Shown piece after piece: positions 41,027 through 50,886 of a stretch of DNA of 64,000 bases. The notes beneath the pieces are model-generated. The model made no database searches. It worked only from the letters and a program-made list of their open reading frames with translations, and had not been told where the DNA came from. Numbering within the stretch: position 1 is the first letter of the stretch; the number at the start of each line of letters is the position of its first letter. Both the position numbers and the translations under genes were made by a program. Origin of the DNA: Gammaproteobacteria bacterium (GTDB lineage Bacteria; Pseudomonadota; Gammaproteobacteria; SZUA-229); NCBI GenBank assembly GCA_026195895.1, contig JAPHRO010000033.1, positions 20,529 to 84,528 of the forward strand, written 5' to 3'.

Positions 41027-42347
41027 AATATTCTCGAAAGTTTTGCTGCTGCTGGGTTTGTCTTTTTCAGGCCAGTTATTCGCGGCGCCTGAAATTCAGA
41101 GCTGGCAAACCGACAATGGTGCGCGGGTTAATTTTGTGCCGGTAATGGACTTGCCCATGCTGGATGTGCGTGTGGTATTCGATGCGGGTAGTGCACGGGA
41201 TAATGGTATAGGCGGTGTGGCGCTGTTAACTAATGGTTTACTGGCGGAAGGTGCTGGCAAACAGAGTGCGCAAAAACTGGCGGAGCAATTTGAAGCCGTG
41301 GGCGCGGATTTTTCCAATGGGTCATTGAAAGATATGGCCTGGGTGAGTTTGCGTAGTTTGCGTGAAGATCGCTATTTGCAACCGGCATTAAAAAATCTGA
41401 AAAACATTTTAAGCCAGCCTGATTTTCTGCCAGAGTCTTTTAATCGCGAACTGAACCGCATGAAAATTTCGCGCCAGGCCAGCAAACAGTCGCCCAGCAC
41501 TATAGCCTCGGAGGCTTTTTATAAAGCGCTGTATGATGATCATCCTTATGCCCTGCCTTCAGGGGGAACGGATGAAAGCCTGCAGCGTTTAACACTGGGA
41601 CACGTAACCGCGTTTTATAAGCAATATTATGTGGCCAGAAATGCGGTGATTTCTATTGTCGGGCAAATGACCCGGCAACAGGCCGAGGAGATGGCAAACG
41701 AACTGGTCTCCGGGCTTGCCAGTGGTGAACGAGCCGAGGCCTTGCCTGAAGTGAAACCACTAACAGCATCGAAAACGATTCGTATAGATTTTCCCTCGCG
41801 GCAAAGTCATGTGCTGGTCGGTCAGCCAGGTACCCGACGTGGTGATGCCGATTATTTTGCCCTGTATGTTGCCAATCACCCGTTTGGCGGTAGTGGTTTT
41901 ACCTCGCGGCTGGTAGATGAAGTGCGGGAGAAACGCGGGCTGGCCTACAGCGTTTATAGTTATTTCTCGCCCATGCGTGCCGATGGCCCATTCATGCTGG
42001 GATTACAGACGCGTAATGATCAGGCCGAGCAGGCACTCGATATCGTTAACAAAGAGCTGCAGAAATATGTTGCTGAAGGTCCGACAGACGATGAACTCAA
42101 TGCCAGCTTACAGAATATTACCGGCGGTTTCCCACTGAAAACCGATAGTAATAAAAAAATCATCGAGTATTTATCAATGATCGGGTTTTATGATTTGCCG
42201 CTGGATTATCTGAATACTTTTATCGGCAAGGTTAAAGCCGTCAATCAGTCAGCCATAAAGGATGTACTGCAGCGACGTGTTCAACCCGACAGGATGATCA
42301 CGGTGATTGTGGGTGGCCAGTCATCAGCCGCTGCTGCGGGTGGTTGA
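41016..42347 (+). CDS. M16-family peptidase-like protein, non-catalytic partner
   Basis: The 443-residue protein has a cleavable signal peptide (KVLLLLGLSFSGQLFA, cleavage near AAPE) and two M16 domains, but the zinc motif is replaced by GGVALLTNGLLAEG, so it cannot be a zinc peptidase alone. The second domain keeps the conserved RLVDEVREKRGLAYSVYSYF, the Arg-Tyr region that contacts substrate in M16 dimers. I chose the ATG at 41016, preceded by CGGGAGGG. An ATG-like start 30 bases upstream lies inside the previous gene. The overlap with the zinc-containing partner supports a heterodimer. Confidence 0.9.
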   Translation: MATKIFSKVLLLLGLSFSGQLFAAPEIQSWQTDNGARVNFVPVMDLPMLDVRVVFDAGSARDNGIGGVALLTNGLLAEGAGKQSAQKLAEQFEAVGADFSNGSLKDMAWVSLRSLREDRYLQPALKNLKNILSQPDFLPESFNRELNRMKISRQASKQSPSTIASEAFYKALYDDHPYALPSGGTDESLQRLTLGHVTAFYKQYYVARNAVISIVGQMTRQQAEEMANELVSGLASGERAEALPEVKPLTASKTIRIDFPSRQSHVLVGQPGTRRGDADYFALYVANHPFGGSGFTSRLVDEVREKRGLAYSVYSYFSPMRADGPFMLGLQTRNDQAEQALDIVNKELQKYVAEGPTDDELNASLQNITGGFPLKTDSNKKIIEYLSMIGFYDLPLDYLNTFIGKVKAVNQSAIKDVLQRRVQPDRMITVIVGGQSSAAAAGG

Positions 42348-42386
42348 TCTTGTCCTGTATCAAAATTTGTCCTGTTTCGTTCGTGT

Positions 42387-43474
<1,088 letters not shown>

Positions 43475-43512
43475 TCCCAAGCTGATTATTTAATTTGTAA
43501 GCCAGGAGTTAA

Positions 43513-43764
<252 letters not shown>

Positions 43765-43773
43765 TCATTTACC

Positions 43774-43799
43774 AAAAGCTCCTTGAACGGAGCTTTTTT
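43774..43799 (+). terminator. intrinsic terminator after the ferredoxin gene
   Basis: AAAAGCTCC and GGAGCTTTT pair around TTGAAC, followed by more T residues. It closes the rsmD-coaD-ferredoxin transcript. Confidence 0.9.
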
Positions 43800-43833
43800 G
43801 TTTTCCATTTTAGTTACTTAGAATAAAACTTAA

Positions 43834-45495
43834 ATGCGTAAATTCACCCCTCTGTTACTGCTGCTGTTTTGCCTCTCATTGAGTCTCAATGTGCTCGCCG
43901 CCGCTGGCATAGCGACTGCGCATCCACTGGCCACCAAAGCCGGCGAAGAAATTTTACGTGCCGGTGGTAATGCTTTCGATGCGGCTATTGCCGTGACTGC
44001 CGCACTGGCGGTGGTTGAGCCCTATAGTTCCGGGATTGGCGGCGGTGGCTTCTGGTTGTTGCACCGGGCCAGAGATGGCTTTGAAACCATGCTCGATGGG
44101 CGTGAGCGTGCACCGTTAAAAGCGCACCGGGATATGTATCTGGATGAGCAGGGCAATGTGATTGATGGATTGTCCGTTGATGGCCCGCTGTCGGCTGGAA
44201 TTCCTGGCGTACCGGCAGCCCTGGAGCATCTGGCGAACAATTATGGTGTGCTGAGCCTCAAACAAAATTTACAACCAGCGATTCGGTATGCGCGTCAGGG
44301 ATTCAAGGTCGATGAGCATTATCGGCGAATGGCGAATTTCAGATTGAAGGCCTTGCAGGCATCACCGGCGGCGGCCGCCATTTTTCTGGACAAAAACAAG
44401 GTGCCCGACACCGGCTATGTCATTCGGCAACTGGATCTGGCAAGTGCTCTGCAATTGATGGCTGAAAAAGGCGCCGACGGATTTTATAAAGGTATGTTTG
44501 CCGAAAAATTAATTACCGGTACGAATCAGGCTGGCGGCATCTGGAGTGCAAAAGATTTACAGCAATATAAAGTTGTCGAGCGCGAACCGATTCGTGGTCA
44601 GTATCATGGCATGAAAATCACCTCAGCGGCACCGCCATCATCGGGGGGTATTGCGCTGATCGAAATCCTAAATCAGTTGTCAGCTTTTCCACTGGAAAAA
44701 ATGCATGATAGCCAGCTAACGCACCTGGTTGTCGAGGCTATGCGCCGAGCCTATCGAGATCGAGCGGAATATTTAGGCGATCCTGATTATGTGAAGATGC
44801 CGCTAGAGCGATTGATTAGTGCCGAGTATGCAGCAGGCTTGCGCGCGGGGATACATCCGCAAAAAGCAACGCCGAGTGAATTATTGCCCGGTGTAGAAAA
44901 AAATTATCCCGGTACTGATACCACGCATTTTTCCATTATTGATCAGCAGGGAAATAGAGTGGCGGCCACATTATCAATTAATTATCCATTTGGTTCCTGC
45001 TTTGTACCACCGGGTACTGGTGTGCTGCTAAATGACGAAATGGATGATTTCTCATCCAGGCCGGGAACGCCCAATGTGTATGGTCTGGTTGGCGCAGAAG
45101 CGAATGCGATCGCGCCGGGTAAACGCATGTTATCCAGCATGACGCCAACGTTTCTTGAAACGAAAGATCGTATTGCCATTATCGGTACACCCGGAGGTAG
45201 TCGCATAATAACCATGGTGTTGCTGGGGGCGCTGGTCTTTCAGCAGGGTGACGATGCCGAGCGTATTGTTAACTTGCCCAGATTTCATCACCAGTATTTG
45301 CCTGATATAATTTTTTACGAAACGAATGCATTGGCTGAGCAAACCATAAATCAATTGCAGCAGATGGGGCATCAGCTTAAAGCGAGCGAGCAAAGCTGGG
45401 GCAATATGCAACTGGTTATTAAAAACAAAGCCGACGGCTCTATCACTGCTGCTGCCGATTCCAGGGGACTGGGCGCTGCAGATATTATCCATTAA
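43834..45495 (+). CDS. ggt: gamma-glutamyltransferase
   Basis: GGT cleaves or transfers the gamma-glutamyl group of glutathione in the periplasm. The 553-residue precursor has a signal peptide (LLLLLFCLSLSLNVLA), the N-terminal HPLATKAGEEILRAGGNAFDAA, SGIGGGGF and the autoprocessing site TDTTHFS, where Thr363 becomes the N-terminal nucleophile of the small subunit. The late segments MDDFSSRPG and GTPGGSRIITMV are also typical. The start at 43834 lies 35 bases after the terminator. Confidence 0.95.
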   Translation: MRKFTPLLLLLFCLSLSLNVLAAAGIATAHPLATKAGEEILRAGGNAFDAAIAVTAALAVVEPYSSGIGGGGFWLLHRARDGFETMLDGRERAPLKAHRDMYLDEQGNVIDGLSVDGPLSAGIPGVPAALEHLANNYGVLSLKQNLQPAIRYARQGFKVDEHYRRMANFRLKALQASPAAAAIFLDKNKVPDTGYVIRQLDLASALQLMAEKGADGFYKGMFAEKLITGTNQAGGIWSAKDLQQYKVVEREPIRGQYHGMKITSAAPPSSGGIALIEILNQLSAFPLEKMHDSQLTHLVVEAMRRAYRDRAEYLGDPDYVKMPLERLISAEYAAGLRAGIHPQKATPSELLPGVEKNYPGTDTTHFSIIDQQGNRVAATLSINYPFGSCFVPPGTGVLLNDEMDDFSSRPGTPNVYGLVGAEANAIAPGKRMLSSMTPTFLETKDRIAIIGTPGGSRIITMVLLGALVFQQGDDAERIVNLPRFHHQYLPDIIFYETNALAEQTINQLQQMGHQLKASEQSWGNMQLVIKNKADGSITAAADSRGLGAADIIH

Positions 45496-45514
45496 TTCCA
45501 TCTAGTCACGCCGC

Positions 45515-45667
45515 CTACGGCCAGCGATTTTTAATTTGCAAAGCATTATGCAGTTTAACCAGATCATGCGTTCTATCGGTATCATCCACGATCAAAAAAG
45601 AATATAGTGATGCTGCGTTTATTGCAGTTCCAATGTTGTTCGGAAAATTATTATTCGGATTACTGGT
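45515..45667 (-). other. open stretch in frame behind the stop of the 91-residue gene
   Basis: After the TAA at 45668-45670, the same minus-strand frame stays open for 50 codons to TAG at 45515. The end reads like coding sequence (FLIVDDTDRTHDLV and KLHNALQIKNRWP). No start codon lies in it. It may be a lost C-terminal part, read-through, or chance. The region otherwise holds nothing I can name. Confidence 0.25.
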
Positions 45668-45943
45668 TTATTCCAGACCAAAATTTTCCTGTTCTGTGCC
45701 TGCTGTTCGATGCTCGGCATCTTTGGCTTTTTCTATCGCGCGTAACAAAACCATGTGTTCGTGCTCGGCCATGCCGTGATTCATAAATCGATCAGCCGCT
45801 TGCAATACGTTTTCCAGATAGCGGATACGATAGTTATGATTTAACAGGGCTTTTGCCAGATAGTGTGGGTCGGCATTATGTTCTTTCATTTCAGCCGCCG
45901 CCTGTAGGGCTATTTTTAGTTCGCTGTCGGTTGGTTTGCTCAT
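45668..45943 (-). CDS. conserved-looking small cytoplasmic protein of unknown function
   Basis: This 91-residue protein has no signal peptide or membrane helix and looks fully helical and charged (LKIALQAAAEMKEHNADP, then HYLAKALLNHNYRIRYLE and LLRAIEKAKDAEH). I do not recognise a family. I chose the ATG at 45943 (MSKPTDSE) because GGAG stands 8 bases upstream. A longer frame begins at 45991. It is convergent with ggt and divergent from mogA. The frame stays open for a further 50 codons behind its stop. Confidence 0.65.
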   Translation of the reverse strand: MSKPTDSELKIALQAAAEMKEHNADPHYLAKALLNHNYRIRYLENVLQAADRFMNHGMAEHEHMVLLRAIEKAKDAEHRTAGTEQENFGLE

Positions 45944-46080
45944 TGATATTTCTCCATAATATGAACCTAGCAGAAAAATTATGATTTGCATCCTGATCAG
46001 AATTTTCCAGGTTTAACAACTCGTATTTGGCAGCAATTTGCTAGATAATTTGCGCACTTTAATTGAATGTGGGAGCTCAA

Positions 46081-46614
46081 ATGTCCGTAATCAAAATCGG
46101 CGTAGTGACAGCGTCAGACCGGGCCAGTGCAGGTGTTTATGAAGATATTTCCGGTCAGGCCATTATCGATACGCTTAACGATTATCTGATATCAGAATGG
46201 CAGCCTGTATACCGAGTGATCCCTGATGATCAGCATGTGGTGGAAGATACACTGATTGAGCTGGCTGACAATGAGGCCTGTTGTCTGATTGTTACCACCG
46301 GTGGTACCGGGCCGGCTTCCAGGGATTTGGTGCCGGAAGCGACAGAAAATGTCTGCAATAAAATGATGCCGGGTTTTGGCGAATTGATGCGACAGGTGAG
46401 TTTGCAGTATGTGCCAACAGCAATTTTATCCAGGCAGACGGCGGGTATACGCAAAAAATCATTGATTATAAATTTACCCGGCAAGCCTAAATCGATTCGG
46501 GAATGTCTGGATGCGGTGTTTCCCGCCGTACCCTATTGCGTGGATTTGATTGAGGGGCCCTATCTGGAAACCCATGAAGACGTTATTAAGGCCTTTCGTC
46601 CCAAAGCAAAATAA
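46081..46614 (+). CDS. mog: molybdopterin adenylyltransferase (MogA/MoaB family)
   Basis: The 177-residue protein activates molybdopterin by adenylation before metal insertion. It has IGVVTASDRASAGVYEDISG, the MPT-binding VTTGGTGPASRDLVPEAT and the late INLPGKPKSIRECLDAVFPA of the MogA branch. I chose the ATG at 46081, with GGGAG 6 bases upstream. A TTG at 46063 is in frame. No other molybdenum cofactor genes are in the window. Confidence 0.93.
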   Translation: MSVIKIGVVTASDRASAGVYEDISGQAIIDTLNDYLISEWQPVYRVIPDDQHVVEDTLIELADNEACCLIVTTGGTGPASRDLVPEATENVCNKMMPGFGELMRQVSLQYVPTAILSRQTAGIRKKSLIINLPGKPKSIRECLDAVFPAVPYCVDLIEGPYLETHEDVIKAFRPKAK

Positions 46615-46628
46615 TCTTCTATTTGTAA

Positions 46629-46895
46629 TCAGTCGGTTAACAGTGCCGGGCAGCTATCTCTACCGTAAGTTTTATTGGGCGAGTACCAGTACACACGATT
46701 GACAATTTTGCGGCCAGTAAAATATTTGCAGTGCAGCGTCGCCTGTTTATGTCGGCCAAGGTTGCCGAAGTCGTCAACAAAATAATATTGTCCGGGCATC
46801 GCCAGTGTCTCTGAAAATAGTACTTTTGAATCTGTAGCTAACAATGCTATCACTGCAATAATCAGCAGGGCGATAAACGAGGAGAGAGTACTCAT
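46629..46895 (-). CDS. small protein with N-terminal membrane helix, unknown function
   Basis: The 88-residue protein starts with a hydrophobic helix (FIALLIIAVIALLA) that could be an uncleaved anchor or a signal peptide. The rest is short and basic with two Cys (ATLHCKYFTGRKIVNRVYWY and RDSCPALL) that could form a disulfide outside the membrane. I do not recognise a family. The ATG at 46895 has AAGGA 8 bases upstream. Another ATG at 46901 is in frame. It is convergent with mogA, 14 bases away. Confidence 0.65.
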   Translation of the reverse strand: MSTLSSFIALLIIAVIALLATDSKVLFSETLAMPGQYYFVDDFGNLGRHKQATLHCKYFTGRKIVNRVYWYSPNKTYGRDSCPALLTD

Positions 46896-46961
46896 GGTCA
46901 TTTTCCTTTTTGTTAATGATATTCTAAACAGTCGTGACTATTCAATGACGCCACAAAGAGT

Positions 46962-47627
46962 TTATGGCCTGATGATGGAATATTCGTGATTTTCTCGCCA
47001 GCCACGTTTGCTGAGTGGGTTACTGGTACAGAATCGGGCGAACGCATAGTCGATAAATCTATAGGGTAAATGCTCGTCTCTACCCGGAGGAATACCCAGG
47101 CGCGTCGTTTGAATAATGCGTTCAGGGCTGTGTTTGCTGTCATCAAAATAAAAGCTGCTGTGATCAAATTGTTGTTGATCCCACTGGCTAACTTTCAGAT
47201 CCAGTGACCGGCATAGTAGCGTCTGGCCTCGACACAGCCTTTCTGGATGGCGTATATCACCGGAGATGGCTGGATTGAGTTGTTGCATCATTGGTATGCT
47301 GCGGGCATCGGTTTTATTGTCTTCATAGGGAAAAGCCGATTTTATGAGTACCGCATTGCCTTCGCCCTGGCAGCTAATGTTCAGTGAGTCTTTGCCGCGA
47401 GCGTAGTACATATAAATGGTGCCGGCAGGCATAAACAGGGCTTTGCGTTTTTCAGTGAATCCCAGTGAAGCGTGGCTGCCCCGGTCTGCCAGATAATAGG
47501 CTTCCGTCTCAATAATGCGGGCAGCCAGCCAGTTTCCGCGATATTTTCGTCGGATGATTACCCCGAGGAGTTCCCGGGCAACAGTGCAGGCGTCGCGATT
47601 GAAAAACTGTTTGTTTAGCATGGACAT
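46962..47627 (-). CDS. 3-methyladenine DNA glycosylase (AAG/MPG family)
   Basis: This family flips out and excises alkylated purines. The 221-residue protein has the signature RIIETEAYYLADRGSHAS with the catalytic Glu, then FMPAGTIYMYYARGKD, RGQTLL and LGIPPGRDEHLPYRF, all AAG-like. The start is uncertain. I used the ATG at 47627 (MSMLNKQFF), where family similarity begins, but the frame stays open to 47720 and no site has a good ribosome-binding sequence. It is divergent from the peroxiredoxin gene, a reasonable pairing of DNA repair and oxidant defence, though only by position. Confidence 0.88.
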   Translation of the reverse strand: MSMLNKQFFNRDACTVARELLGVIIRRKYRGNWLAARIIETEAYYLADRGSHASLGFTEKRKALFMPAGTIYMYYARGKDSLNISCQGEGNAVLIKSAFPYEDNKTDARSIPMMQQLNPAISGDIRHPERLCRGQTLLCRSLDLKVSQWDQQQFDHSSFYFDDSKHSPERIIQTTRLGIPPGRDEHLPYRFIDYAFARFCTSNPLSKRGWRENHEYSIIRP

Positions 47628-47792
47628 TAAGGCTGTTGGTGATCGATAGTTTTTTTCTATTACAGCGATTGATTTTACTTTAGTCAAATCCCTGTTGGTG
47701 GGGGTTGTAATTTTTCGCAATGAGGCTATCGTATCCTTCCTGATTTTTGAATGTATTTCTGCCTAAATTTAAGCAATATAAAGGAGCCTGTC

Positions 47793-48398
47793 ATGGGTGT
47801 ACTAGTTGGTCGTGAAGCACCGGATTTTGATGCTGCTGCTGTTCTTGGTAGTGGTGAGATTGTTGAAGATTTTAATTTTAAAAAAGCTACCAGCGGCAAA
47901 TACGCAGTAGTTTTTTTCTATCCACTGGATTTTACTTTCGTATGTCCTTCAGAACTGATTGCATTTGATCATCGCCTGGAAGAATTCACCCGGCGTGGCG
48001 TTGAAGTGATCGGTGTCTCCATTGATTCGCACTTTGCGCATAATGCCTGGCGTAATACACCGATTAATGAAGGCGGCATCGGCCCGGTTAAATATACCCT
48101 GGTGGCTGACATGACCCATGCGATCTGCAGAGCTTACGATGTTGAAACGCCAGACGGCGCGGTTGCTTTCCGTGGTTCATTCCTGATCGATAAAGAAGGT
48201 ATAGTTCGTCATCAGGTGGTAAACGATCTGCCACTGGGTCGCAACGTTGATGAAATGCTGCGAATGATCGACGCACTGCAGTTCACTGAAGAACATGGTG
48301 AAGTGTGTCCAGCAGGCTGGAACCAGGGTGATAAAGGCATGAATGCGACGCCGGATGGTGTGGCTGAGTACCTGGCGACTGAAGCTGACAAGCTGTAA
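47793..48398 (+). CDS. 2-Cys peroxiredoxin (AhpC/TSA family)
   Basis: The 201-residue protein reduces peroxides through the peroxidatic Cys51 (DFTFVCPSEL) and the resolving Cys172 (GEVCPAGW), the typical 2-Cys arrangement. The GGIGPVKYTLVADMT loop (GGxG) and a C-terminal helix are of the kind linked with sensitivity to over-oxidation. AAGGAG stands 8 bases before the ATG at 47793. No dedicated reductase (ahpF) follows, so it probably uses thioredoxin. A terminator follows the gene. Confidence 0.94.
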   Translation: MGVLVGREAPDFDAAAVLGSGEIVEDFNFKKATSGKYAVVFFYPLDFTFVCPSELIAFDHRLEEFTRRGVEVIGVSIDSHFAHNAWRNTPINEGGIGPVKYTLVADMTHAICRAYDVETPDGAVAFRGSFLIDKEGIVRHQVVNDLPLGRNVDEMLRMIDALQFTEEHGEVCPAGWNQGDKGMNATPDGVAEYLATEADKL

Positions 48399-48417
48399 GT
48401 TTTCAACCATTAGTCTG

Positions 48418-48444
48418 AAGCCGGGCATCCAGCATGCCCGGCTT
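48418..48444 (+). terminator. intrinsic terminator after the peroxiredoxin gene
   Basis: AAGCCGGGCAT and ATGCCCGGCTT form an 11-bp stem around CCAGC, followed by T residues. It may also serve the converging macrodomain gene. Confidence 0.85.
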
Positions 48445-48448
48445 TGGG

Positions 48449-48958
48449 CTAATCGTTTTTGATTTTGTTCTCCAGCACCGATTTCATTTCATCCCCAAAA
48501 GCCACCAGATATATCTTTTCCAGCTGCGGATTGCTGGCCGCGAACTGGCTGATTTCCGCCACGGCAATCTCGGCCGCCTGATCAACTGGGAAAGCGTATA
48601 CACCACAGCTAATCGCGGGAAATGCGATACTGGTGAGATTATTTGCGACTGCCAGTTGCAGACTGTTTCTATAGCAGGCCGCTAACAGCTTAGCTTCGTT
48701 ATTGTTGCCACCCTGCCATATCGGCCCGACAGTATGAATTACGTGCTTTGCCGGCAAATTGTAGCCAGCCGTAATTTTTGCATCGCCGGTTGAACAACCA
48801 CCAAGTGTTTTGCATTCTGCCAGTAAATCAGGCCCGGCTGCTCGATGAATGGCGCCATCGACGCCACCACCACCCAGTAAACTGTTATTGGCCGCATTGA
48901 CGATAGCATCAACAGAAAGCGTGGTGATGTCGGCTTGAATGACCTCAATATTGGTCAT
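48449..48958 (-). CDS. macrodomain protein (O-acetyl-ADP-ribose deacetylase-like)
   Basis: The 169-residue protein is a single macrodomain of the YmdB/MacroD type that binds ADP-ribose and often removes acetyl or ADP-ribosyl groups. Visible are [35 protein letters not shown] (the glycine loop and Asp), [23 protein letters not shown] and [13 protein letters not shown] chose the ATG at 48958 (MTNIEVIQ). It starts 2 bases after the stop of a 56-codon membrane protein gene. Confidence 0.93.
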   Translation of the reverse strand: MTNIEVIQADITTLSVDAIVNAANNSLLGGGGVDGAIHRAAGPDLLAECKTLGGCSTGDAKITAGYNLPAKHVIHTVGPIWQGGNNNEAKLLAACYRNSLQLAVANNLTSIAFPAISCGVYAFPVDQAAEIAVAEISQFAASNPQLEKIYLVAFGDEMKSVLENKIKND

Positions 48959-48960
48959 GA

Positions 48961-49131
48961 TTATTTCCACTGAATGGAATTGGCCACATCTTCAAAAAAA
49001 TCACTGGCAAACTGTTTGCTGGGGTCATAGGTGATGGTAAACATCACCATGGCAATCAACAGCAGGGCAAATATGAGTGCGCTGATAAGGTTACCGATAC
49101 TGATTTTGTTATGTTTTTTTGTGTGCTTCAT
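48961..49131 (-). CDS. 56-residue single-pass membrane protein, unknown
   Basis: An ATG at 49131 opens a 56-codon frame ending at TAA 48961-48963, just before the macrodomain gene. The product has a basic start (MKHTKKHNK), one hydrophobic helix ([17 protein letters not shown]) and an acidic tail ending NSIQWK, the layout of a small inner-membrane protein. There is no strong ribosome-binding site. I do not recognise a homologue, but the codon pattern and tight spacing make it a plausible gene. Confidence 0.55.
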   Translation of the reverse strand: MKHTKKHNKISIGNLISALIFALLLIAMVMFTITYDPSKQFASDFFEDVANSIQWK

Positions 49132-49232
49132 GGATCAGGAAAAATAAAAGTTTATTTATCCTAGGGCGAAAAGACTGCTTTATCAAGTGCCTGTATTTGG
49201 GATTATTTCTTGATTGTGCGTTATCCTGGCTT

Positions 49233-50048
49233 TCAGGACTGGCATTGCGAGCAATAAAATGTTGAGCGTTGTTGCTGACGTAATTGCCGGATTGGCTGAT
49301 GGCATATCAAACAGGGTTGATTCGTTTTGCCATAGACTTTCAGGATTTGCTGGAAATAGCCCGGCTTGCCATCCTGCTGGGTGAAGTCCTGTAAGCTGGT
49401 ACCTCCCTGTTGAATAGCCAGTTGTAAAACTTCTTTTATGCAGGCAACCAGTATTTGATAGCGCTGATAAGAAATTCGACTGGCCTGCCGTTTTGGATTG
49501 ATACCCGCCATGAATAAGGCTTCGTTGGCATAAATATTACCGACACCGACAACGACCTGACTGTTCATGATGAATAATTTAATAGCGACTTTACGGCTAC
49601 GTGATTGCTGGTACAGATAGTCAGCGTTGAATTCATCCGATAATGGTTCGGGGCCAAGCTGGCTCAGCAGTTTGTGCTGCGCGGGATCTTTTCGGGTCCA
49701 TAAAACCGAGCCAAATCGCCGCGGGTCGCGCAGACGCAGGACTTTGTTATTGTTGAATGCAATATCGATATGATCATGTTTTTCTGGCGCGGTGCCTTTA
49801 TCAACGATACGCAGGCTGCCCGACATGCCCAGATGGATAAGCACTGTGCCAATGCCTGTTTCCAGTAATAAATATTTGCCGCGTCGACCCACAGCGAGGA
49901 TTTTTTGTTTGATAAGCTCGGATTTTAATCTGGCGGGTATCGGCCATCTTAGTTTTTTCTGTCGCACAACAACGTCGATGACCTGTTGATTTAGAATATA
50001 AGGTTCGATGCCGCGGCGGCTGGTTTCAACTTCGGGTAATTCAGGCAT
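49233..50048 (-). CDS. mutM: formamidopyrimidine-DNA glycosylase
   Basis: MutM removes 8-oxoguanine and formamidopyrimidines and nicks the DNA. The 271-residue protein has the N-terminal MPELPEVETSRRGI with the catalytic Pro and Glu, the Lys in GRRGKYLLLE, the GVGNIYANEALF helix-two-turn-helix and the C-terminal zinc finger CLICHQP...FYCSQCQ. Its start overlaps the end of the DUF4340 gene by 8 bases, so it is translated with the Gld-like ABC operon. Confidence 0.97.
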   Translation of the reverse strand: MPELPEVETSRRGIEPYILNQQVIDVVVRQKKLRWPIPARLKSELIKQKILAVGRRGKYLLLETGIGTVLIHLGMSGSLRIVDKGTAPEKHDHIDIAFNNNKVLRLRDPRRFGSVLWTRKDPAQHKLLSQLGPEPLSDEFNADYLYQQSRSRKVAIKLFIMNSQVVVGVGNIYANEALFMAGINPKRQASRISYQRYQILVACIKEVLQLAIQQGGTSLQDFTQQDGKPGYFQQILKVYGKTNQPCLICHQPIRQLRQQQRSTFYCSQCQS

Positions 50049-50886
50049 TATCGTTATCAGGCGTTGGGGTACTAATAAATAATTTATTTATTAGATTTGG
50101 GTCCAGATGATACTCGATGCCCTGTTCCGGGCGCGCCAGTATTAACCAGGGGGATTGATCGGTGATTTCAAGTTTAATAATGTCGCCATTGTCCAGACTT
50201 ATTTCAATTTTACCCAGGTTTTTTCTTGGCATGAGCAGGTGTACACCAAATGCCTGTGCTGATTGCCAGGATTCTATCAGGCCAATTATTGCATCGGCTT
50301 CAATTTCAGTAGCCGCTGAATTTTTCCAGCCAGCGGCTGTTAAGCTGATATTGATGCTGTCCGAAACCAGCTTGTTTATTTTCCTGTCGCCGGGGATTAT
50401 CGAAGCGTCAACAAAGCTGGTGGCCTGGGAACTGATGAGTGGAAATATTTCTTCGTGCAATAGAAACAGTTGCTTGTCTATCTGCAAATAACGTTGCTGG
50501 GTAACAGGATTTGTTTTTCCAAATAATACTTTGGTGTCGTTGAAGTATATGGCTGCTTTTGGCGGGTCCAGTTCATAGGATGAAAGCTTAAGTTGCCGAG
50601 CATCGTATTGTTTGTCTATCGGTGTTTTGAGTAATTGTAGCAAATGTCGGATTCTAAAATTATGGGCGCGAATCTCAAAGGGTGAAAGCATGTGCCAGTG
50701 ATTGTCCTTTTTAATAAGCTGTATGTCACCATGCTCGCCAGGAATAGTGATGCGGGTGATATTGTTATCGGTCAGCGGCAAAAACGAAATACTGGCTTTA
50801 TTGTCCGTCTGTTGATCAAGCAAGAAAACAAATATTCCAGCAAGCAGAATCGCCAGACCTATATTAAGTAGTAGTCGAGATTTCAT
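50041..50886 (-). CDS. DUF4340-type membrane-anchored protein
   Basis: The 281-residue protein has an N-terminal membrane helix (LLLNIGLAILLAGIFVFLL) and a soluble remainder with strand-rich repeats (ITRITIPGEHGDIQLIKKDN and FEIRAHNFRIRHLLQLLKTP), as in DUF4340 proteins that follow GldG-like genes. Its function is unknown. It starts at the last base of the GldG-like gene and overlaps mutM by 8 bases. Confidence 0.75.
   Translation of the reverse strand: MKSRLLLNIGLAILLAGIFVFLLDQQTDNKASISFLPLTDNNITRITIPGEHGDIQLIKKDNHWHMLSPFEIRAHNFRIRHLLQLLKTPIDKQYDARQLKLSSYELDPPKAAIYFNDTKVLFGKTNPVTQQRYLQIDKQLFLLHEEIFPLISSQATSFVDASIIPGDRKINKLVSDSINISLTAAGWKNSAATEIEADAIIGLIESWQSAQAFGVHLLMPRKNLGKIEISLDNGDIIKLEITDQSPWLILARPEQGIEYHLDPNLINKLFISTPTPDNDNA

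Noticed and set aside
39614..42347. Toxin-type or processing protease system
   Set aside because: The M16 pair next to ftsY is a known conserved arrangement in gammaproteobacteria and has no linked precursor peptide gene.
48449..48958. Macrodomain gene as part of a DarTG-like toxin-antitoxin system
   Set aside because: There is no ADP-ribosyltransferase gene beside it, and the sequence looks like the housekeeping YmdB/MacroD type.
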